From Anaeramoeba flamelloides (taxonomy: Eukaryota; Metamonada; Anaeramoebidae): a stretch of 64,000 bases of DNA. The stretch lies in assembly GCA_027625915.1 (NCBI GenBank), contig JANTQA010000042.1, positions 1,686,001 through 1,750,000 of the forward strand, given 5' to 3'. A program made the position numbers and the translations under genes. Positions 58,060 to 64,000 of this stretch are shown one piece after another. Under the pieces are notes generated by a model. It searched no databases, was not told where the DNA came from, and saw only the letters and a list, made by a program, of their open reading frames with translations. Numbering within the stretch: the stretch's first letter is position 1; every line of letters starts with the position of its first letter.

Positions 58060-58745
58060 TTCAAAATCATTGGCCCATCAAAAATCAAAATTTAAAAAAA
58101 ATATTTTTAATACTTGTAGTTATCTATTATAATACAGTCAGTTTCACTTTTAAGGCACAAACTTTCAACGAAATTTAAGGCACAAAAAAATATCAAATTA
58201 AGGCACAAAAATTGGAATTTTTTTTTTACAATTTATTTTTACTAGAATTTGAATTGTGTGCTTTAATTTGAGATTTTTTTTGTGCCTTAAATTTCGTTGA
58301 AAGTTTGTGCCTTAAAAGTGGAACTGACTGTATCAAAATTTTTATTTTAGTATTTGGTTCACTACTCCAGGGGTATTTGTTTTTCTTCAAAAAATAAAAT
58401 AAAAAAAGTTAAAAAAAATTTTAAAAAAAATTGGGACATTTATTTTGAATGAAGCATTACATGAAAAAAAATTTTTTAAAAATTAATAAAACCCATTTAT
58501 CGATTCTCCTCCCCTTTGAATAACTAAATCTAATCTCTTTTTCATATTTGAAACCAAATTTTCCATTAATTCATCTGTTACTTTCAAATTTTTCATTTTC
58601 ATTTTCCATTTTAACAAAACACTTTGAAAAAATAAAAAAGAGAAAAAATGATTTATTTACAAACTTTTCATTGTGAGAGGAAAAACTTCAAAACGATACA
58701 AAAGCAATTCAAAATTGAAATATAAGATGGGCCATTTATTTTGAA
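58060..58745 (-). mobile_element. Tc1/mariner-type transposon fragment, copy B, carrying an M1
   Basis: On the minus strand (about 58495-58610) one frame reads LKVTDELMENLVSNMKKR then LDLVIQRGGESINGF, the pattern of a Tc1/mariner (IS630-like) transposase C-terminus (LVxxMxxRlxxVIxxxG). The coding end is close to TTCAAAATAAATGTCCCA, the likely terminus. The copy is paralogous to 4434-4925 and is interrupted by M1 at 58133-58332. The catalytic DDE/D part is missing. Confidence 0.65.
58133..58332. mobile_element. MITE M1, near-perfect copy inserted in copy B
   Basis: TA at both ends, arms CAGTCAGTTTCACTTTTAAG and complement. The same flanks occur without the insert at 4496-4497, which fixes the element's exact borders. 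Confidence 0.9.
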
Positions 58746-59331
58746 TTTTAGTTTAGTAAAAAAAATAATTACTATATTAGTTTGTGAATAATATTCTATT
58801 TGATATTTTTTCAAATTGTAACAAAAAAGACAGGATCAATGATCCTAAAATAATTTTCTAAAAAATTATTTTGAAAATATATGGCATAAATAATTCTAAA
58901 CTTGAATATAACCAGACAACTTTTAGTAGTTTTTTCATCAATACTTGGAAATTAATTTCCTTTTTAGATCTCAATTTCATTTTTATATACCTTATAAGAT
59001 AATTTGTTCCCAAATAATTAGAAAAAAACATAATAAAGATTAGATGATTTTTTTTACTTTATTGAATATCTTAAATATTTCAAATAATCAATAGTATACT
59101 TAAAAAAAAAAAAAGTAACAGATGTTGTGAAATAAAATAAATTTTTATATTGAAGTTATGAAATTTTAGTTATACAACAAAAAATATCAAAATTTCATAA
59201 AATTCCAAAGATTTTTAAATGTTTTATATTTTTATGATGTTTAAATTTGATTTTTTCTGGTTATTTTCTAAATTATTTGAAAACAACTTTAATTTTTCAA
59301 ACTTTAATTTTAATTTAAGGAATTATTGATA

Positions 59332-59462
59332 TAGCTGTTTTAAAAAGGTGTGGACCACAGAGTTTTGTAAGTATGGCTTAAAACTGTCTAATTTATATGT
59401 TTTAATCAGTTCAGTTAACATCTAATAAAAGTTTTGGTACACACCATTCGAAAACAGCTGTA
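59332..59462. mobile_element. MITE M2
   Basis: TAGCTGTTTTAAAAAGGTGT at the left, TTCGAAAACAGCTGTA at the right; 131 bp; TA on both sides. It ends 4 bp before the next M1. Confidence 0.65.
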
Positions 59463-59466
59463 TTAT

Positions 59467-59667
59467 TACAGTCAGTTTCACTTTTAAGACACAAACTTTC
59501 TACGAAATTTAAGGCACAAAAAAAATCTCAAATTAAAGCACAATTTTTTGGAATTTTATTGACACAAATTATTTTACTAAAATTTGAATTTTGTGCCTTA
59601 ATTTGAGATTTTTTTTGTGCCTTAAATTTCGTAGAAAGTCTGTGTCTTAAAAGTGAAACTGACTGTA
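59467..59667. mobile_element. MITE M1, near-perfect copy
   Basis: TACAGTCAGTTTCACTTTTA to the mirrored end ACTGACTGTA; inner arms TTTCTACGAAATTTAAGG and complement. The shared change CTACG/CGTAG in both arms shows they still match each other. Confidence 0.85.
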
Positions 59668-60804
59668 ACAATATATTTTATTTTGTATCAAACTTTTATT
59701 TTTACAATTTATTTTAATTTTCCGTTGAATTGTAATTTGTTTCAATAACTGGATATAAAGTATTACATATTTTTCCAATTACTAAGTTAAAATCAATAAA
59801 TAAACAACTTTATCAACTTAAGAGAAATGATAGATCATTTTTAAAATTGTTCATTTTTCCCAATTAAACTTTCAGTTAAAAAATATTCATCCTTTAAGGT
59901 GGTATTTTTCTGAAGTGAAAATACAAAGAAAAATTTTCAGAAGATTTTTTTTTTTTTTTTTTGGAAATCTCCGTTTTGGGAATTTATGATAGTATTTATC
60001 GCAAAATATCATTAAAAAATTAATCTTATTTGAAGAATATAAGAAAAATAGATCAAAAATTTAATCCTTGAAGATGAAAAAAAATGTCATTTATTTTATT
60101 TATAAATAAATTATTATTATTATTATTATTTTTTTTTTTTTGATATGTAAAAGATTAGGTTATATAGATAATACTTATAGTGTGAAATTAGATATAATTA
60201 TGATTAAAATTTGTTATTTCGAAAATTTTCATCCTTTTATTATAAAAATGATTAATTTTTAACAGTATTATCTGTTAGAAAATATTTGAAAAAGTTGATA
60301 AACACTTTTTACTCTTTGTGTTATATATATTCACTTCTATAACAATCATGTTGCTAAATATTATTCAGAAATAATCAAATTAAAAAGTATTTATTTATAC
60401 TGTAATTTGAATTTTAAAAATGATTCTGGGATTTTTTAATTTAATAAGGTGTTTTTTTCTTCTGAATTTTATTTGTTTAACAAAAAGAAAAAATTGATTT
60501 GAAAATTTAATTTAATATATAAATTTGTATTTTTTTTTCACAATTTAACCAATTTACAATAATTTAAACAAATTATTTTTGTGTATAGATATAGAAAACT
60601 TAATATTTAAGAATAAATGTACCAATTACACTTATATGATAACCAATTTTTTAAAATAACTTCTTCTCTAAAATCTGCTTAATTAAAAAAAAATCTAATA
60701 ATTTATCAAAACCTTATATTTTTTAAAAACATGAACTAATATATCAAACTTTTACAAACAATAATTCATTTCAGAAAATTATTTCAAGTCAGTTTTTATT
60801 ATAA

Positions 60805-61005
60805 TACAGTCGGTTTCACTTTTAAGGCACAAAACTTCAACGAAATTTAAGGTACAAAAAAAATCTCAAATTAAGGCACATTTTTTGGAATTTTAATTTT
60901 TACAATTTATTTTACTAGAAGCTGAATTTTGTGCTTTAATTTGAGATTTTTTTTGTGCCTTAAATTTCGTTGAAAGTTTGTGCCTTAAAAGTGAAACTGA
61001 CTGTA
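60805..61005. mobile_element. MITE M1, near-perfect copy
   Basis: TACAGTCGGTTTCACTTTTA at the left, AAGTGAAACTGACTGTA at the right, TA duplicated, complete internal arms. Confidence 0.85.
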
Positions 61006-61300
61006 ATTATATGTATATATTCAATTTCAGAGATATAAAATGTTTTTTTTTATTTTTGTTGTTAAACTTTTCTAAATCTTTTGTCATAAATATAGTACTA
61101 TAAGACATCAAAAAGTCAAATAGACCAAACTTTTTATTAATTTAACAATTTATAGTTATCTTGAAAAGGGATAAATCTTATACTTTAAATTATGAGTTAT
61201 AACTGTTTAATAAAAGTCAAAAAATGAAAAATTATTTTTTTTAAAGAGCTAAATGAAGAATGATGATTTTTTAATGTCTTCATTGAATTTTAATTTTGAT

Positions 61301-61415
61301 TACCGCCAATTCCACTTTATGGGCAAAAAATTACAAATTTTGTGCCTTAATTTGGGATTTTTTTGTGCCTTAAATTTCGTTGATAGTTTGTGCCTTAAAA
61401 GTGGAACTGACTGTA
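61301..61415. mobile_element. MITE M1, internally deleted copy
   Basis: The left end TACCGCCAATTCCACTTTAT is diverged and short; the right arm is complete (TTTGTGCCTTAAAAGTGGAA). About 85 bp of the left arm and loop are missing. Confidence 0.7.
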
Positions 61416-63625
61416 TTATAATTATTTTTCAGTGAAAGGGGTATTTAAAGTTAATTACATCAATATAAAAATAGAAAAGAATGAAAATAATGAATATATT
61501 AATATAAATAATATAAATATAATTTTTCTGGGAAAATAAAAATGTATCCACTGTTGTGTGGTTTAACAGAATATAAAAGAATTGAGTTGAATCAAGTATT
61601 TTACTCTATTCTATTGGTTTCTGATAAAAAAACCCACGAATTTTCTTGAATTTTCTTTTTATTTGGATAATTGATAGATTTTGTAAATAAAACAGAAAAC
61701 CACAAGATTATCACTTTCATTTTTTTTTAATTTAAATGAATATAATAAAATAAAATATTTTTCTCAATTCTTTTGAATTCATTAAATACTAGATACTCTA
61801 CAGTACCCCACTACCTTTGACGACACTTTTTGTTAGTTTTTTCCTAAATATTTCAAAATGGTAAAAAATCGATATAAATGTTCTCTATAATAAATAATAC
61901 ATCGACAACCTGTAATTAATAATTGGTATTCTGTTATTATTAGTTTTTTTTTAATTGAAAATAATCTATTAAAATATCTGTTTTGACTCCATTCTTTTCA
62001 ATTCATCAAAAAAATATAGTATAAATTCTAAGAAGGGATCATTCGTTATCTGAATTAATTTTTTTTAATTTTAATTTTTTATTTATTGTTTTTCTTTATT
62101 AGCTCAAGATTTCTGACTCTTCGAACGTTGATGAAAAATTTGGGAAAAGAACAGTAAATCTTATAATTGAGATTAACCATATAAAATATTTTCTGTTTAT
62201 TTTTTCTATGAATAACTTTTTCAGATAGTTTTTTTAACTAATATTTTTAACCCATGTTTTTTTCAATCGGTTTCTAATCAATTTATTACTTCACAACACT
62301 AATTAAAATGATACAATAAAAAATTGATTAAAAAATGATGACAATATAAGATTTAAAAAAATTTTCTCAATTACAAAAGATATCACAACAAAAATTTTTA
62401 AAAATTCTTTTCTTAATTAGATCTGAACACCATGTCGATCTTTTCTAAAACTCGATTGTTTTTTGAGATAATTACTATATGGTTTATACATGAGAATAAA
62501 AAATTACTGGAAGTTATTTTTCACTGTGATATAATAACAAATCAGAGTCAAAACATGAAATTGTCGTTCTATTTATTTGGTTGGTTATTTATTATACTAT
62601 TTTTTGGAATAAAATAACGATCCCGAATGAAAGGAATGTTACAGAATCAAAAAAAGGATAATTAATTGTTAATTAATTCCGATTTAAATTTCAGAAAGTG
62701 GATATATATATTCCTTACCTTGTGTGAATGATAGTGTTTATTTTTATTATGTTACCATAATGATTTTTCTTATTCTCATCTTTTTTATTTAAACAAATTT
62801 TCTTTCATTATTCTTTCCTGTCAATAGATAAATAAAGAGATTCTGATTTAAATTTGATATAATATTGGGGACAATAGATTTGAAGAAAAAATAGGATTGA
62901 TTAAGGGTTATCTAATATAAAGCCACTCCCCGGGTCCTATGGATCAAAAAATTGACGACTTTAACTCTTTATTCCTTGAGATCTAGAAGAACTAATTTTT
63001 CAAATTTTTTGGATTATTGGAAATTTAGATCTGATTCTTAATTTTAAGATTGTAACTAAAAACCACAATATAACTATGATTAATAATGCTTGATTTGTTT
63101 TTCAAAGAATTTTTATTGGAAGCGTGATAACACTTACTTTGAAGAAAACTTGTTAGGTTATCATTAACATTACCAACTGATAATTAATAATATGATTAGT
63201 CAAAATTTCAAATTATTTTAATTTTGTTGATATTTTATAGTTCTTCTGGATCTTTAGAGATAAAGAGTAAAACTCAATAATTTTTTGATTAACAATACCC
63301 ATGATAATGACTTTATTGTGTACAATACTTTAAAAAAGATAACATTTGGAACCTTTATGAAAAGATCTCTAAATCAAATTATTTGTAATTTTGAAAATAT
63401 TCGACTGCTTTTCCAAAATCTAAAAAGTGTTTTGAATATAAGATTTTTCAAAGTTTTAATTCCAAAACTTAAATTGAAAGTTCTATCACTTTGCCTTTTA
63501 ACGAATCCATAATTTGAAATAAATGCAAAAAACAAAGTGTGTTCATTCAAAAATGTTAATTCTATTTTTGTGTTCTTCAAAAATGAAATCAAACTCAAAA
63601 ACCCATTTTTTTTCTTTTTACAGAA

Positions 63626-64000
63626 ATGAAATTATTTACCACTTCTCTACTAATCATCATTTTATTGGTGCTTGTCTTTGGAGAAAACAATTCTCCTCAT
63701 GACTTCACTCCTCCTTTCTCCTCGATGGAATTTTTAAATTCTTATAATACACAAGGGGCTGCAAAGCTAACAAAAGAATGGTTAATTTTAACAACAAAAA
63801 AAAAAAATGTACAAGGATCTCTTTGGGGAAAAAAGGTAAATCTTTTTAAATTGTTACTTTATTGTTCCTTCCCTCTGAAAAAAAAAATTCAATAACAAAT
63901 TCCTTTTTTTCTTTTTTTCTTTTTTTCTTTTTTTCTTTTTTTATTTTTTTTTTTAATTTTTTCTTTTTTTAATTTTTTTTTAATTTCTGTGATCCACTCC
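63626..64000 (+). CDS. L-type lectin-like protein (ERGIC-53/VIP36 type), exon 1, partial
   Basis: Exon 1 (63626-63835) encodes 70 residues: a signal peptide (MKLFTTSLLIIILLVLVFG, cleavage near 19-20), then the start of a leguminous-type lectin fold (FTPPFSSMEFLNSY, TQGAAKLTKEWLILT, then VQGSLWGKK). The phrase order, with a gain of GS[LI]W after a strand pair, fits eukaryotic L-type lectins, which ferry high-mannose glycoproteins between ER and Golgi. A donor GTAAAT follows directly after AAG at 63835, and a T-rich intron (repeated TTTTTTTC) runs to the window end. A TTTTTACAG acceptor-like signal lies 2 bp before the ATG, so a 5' UTR intron is possible. Carbohydrate-binding residues are outside the window. 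Confidence 0.7.

Larger units (their letters stand above)
56923..63625. other. Gene-free spacer with dense MITE cluster
   Basis: Between 58133 and 61415 lie four M1 copies and one M2 copy, plus a Tc1/mariner remnant (58060-58745). Pieces of the window-start hairpin family occur at 61560-61830. Open frames such as 61253-61435, 62432-62617 and 63285-63512 are short and unrecognised; the first overlaps an M1 element. Confidence 0.6.

Noticed and set aside
61253-61435. 60-codon plus-strand open frame
   Set aside because: Its second half is MITE M1 sequence (the same is true for the minus-strand frame at 19798-19989).
1-64000. Virus-like elements, LTR elements, CRISPR arrays and rRNA genes
   Set aside because: I looked for reverse transcriptase, integrase, capsid-like frames, long direct terminal repeats, evenly spaced repeats and rRNA landmarks, and recognised none.

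Overview
This is a nuclear DNA window from an AT-rich, intron-bearing eukaryotic microbe. The intergenic DNA looks to be around four fifths A+T. The proteins use the standard code and carry long Lys/Glu/Asn/Asp-rich low-complexity inserts. The genes are far apart, with stretches of 3 to 9 kb between them. This style, together with a ChAPs (exomer-type) protein, fits a free-living protist; it reminds me most of Anaeramoeba, but that is an impression and nothing in the window proves it. No viral, LTR-retroelement, rRNA, tRNA or CRISPR signal was recognised.

Layout from left to right. 1-2462: repeats only. 2463-3819 (-): two-exon gene of unknown function. 3820-9711: old repeats and a fragment of a Tc1/mariner-type element. 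9712-13974 (+): 1420-residue low-complexity protein with two more ordered regions. 13975-17336: palindrome-rich spacer. 17337-19079 (+): PH-domain protein. 19080-27955: spacer with several MITEs and one copy of a 0.54-kb duplicated non-coding block. 27956-32932 (+): P4-ATPase phospholipid flippase. 32933-37698: spacer with the second copy of that block. 37699-42001 (-): dyskerin/Cbf5, reconstructed as six exons. 42002-47487: MITEs and a strong G-quadruplex motif. 47488-47964 (-): MBF1. 47965-53605: nested transposon-like elements in inverted orientation. 53606-56922 (-): ChAPs-family protein whose last 24 codons lie in another frame. 56923-63625: the densest MITE cluster. 63626-64000 (+): first exon of an L-type lectin-like cargo receptor, cut by the window end.

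The recognised genes are independent housekeeping functions: H/ACA snoRNP pseudouridylation (dyskerin), a transcription coactivator (MBF1), membrane lipid asymmetry (P4-ATPase), Golgi-to-surface cargo export (ChAPs) and ER-Golgi glycoprotein sorting (lectin). There is no operon logic. P4-ATPase, ChAPs and the lectin all serve the secretory pathway, but they are far apart and nothing shows that they are linked.

Most of the structure outside genes is mobile-element debris. At least two MITE families with TA target duplications are spread over the window (M1, with nearly palindromic ~200-bp copies, and M2, present in two dyskerin introns). There are also single copies of other hairpin elements, a 0.52-kb element in two inverted copies, one of them nested in another element, and several older repeat pairs. 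The most informative observations are an empty/filled insertion-site pair for M1, the duplicated 0.54-kb non-coding block behind two unrelated genes, a repeat pair with a conserved hairpin, and the frame switch in the ChAPs gene.
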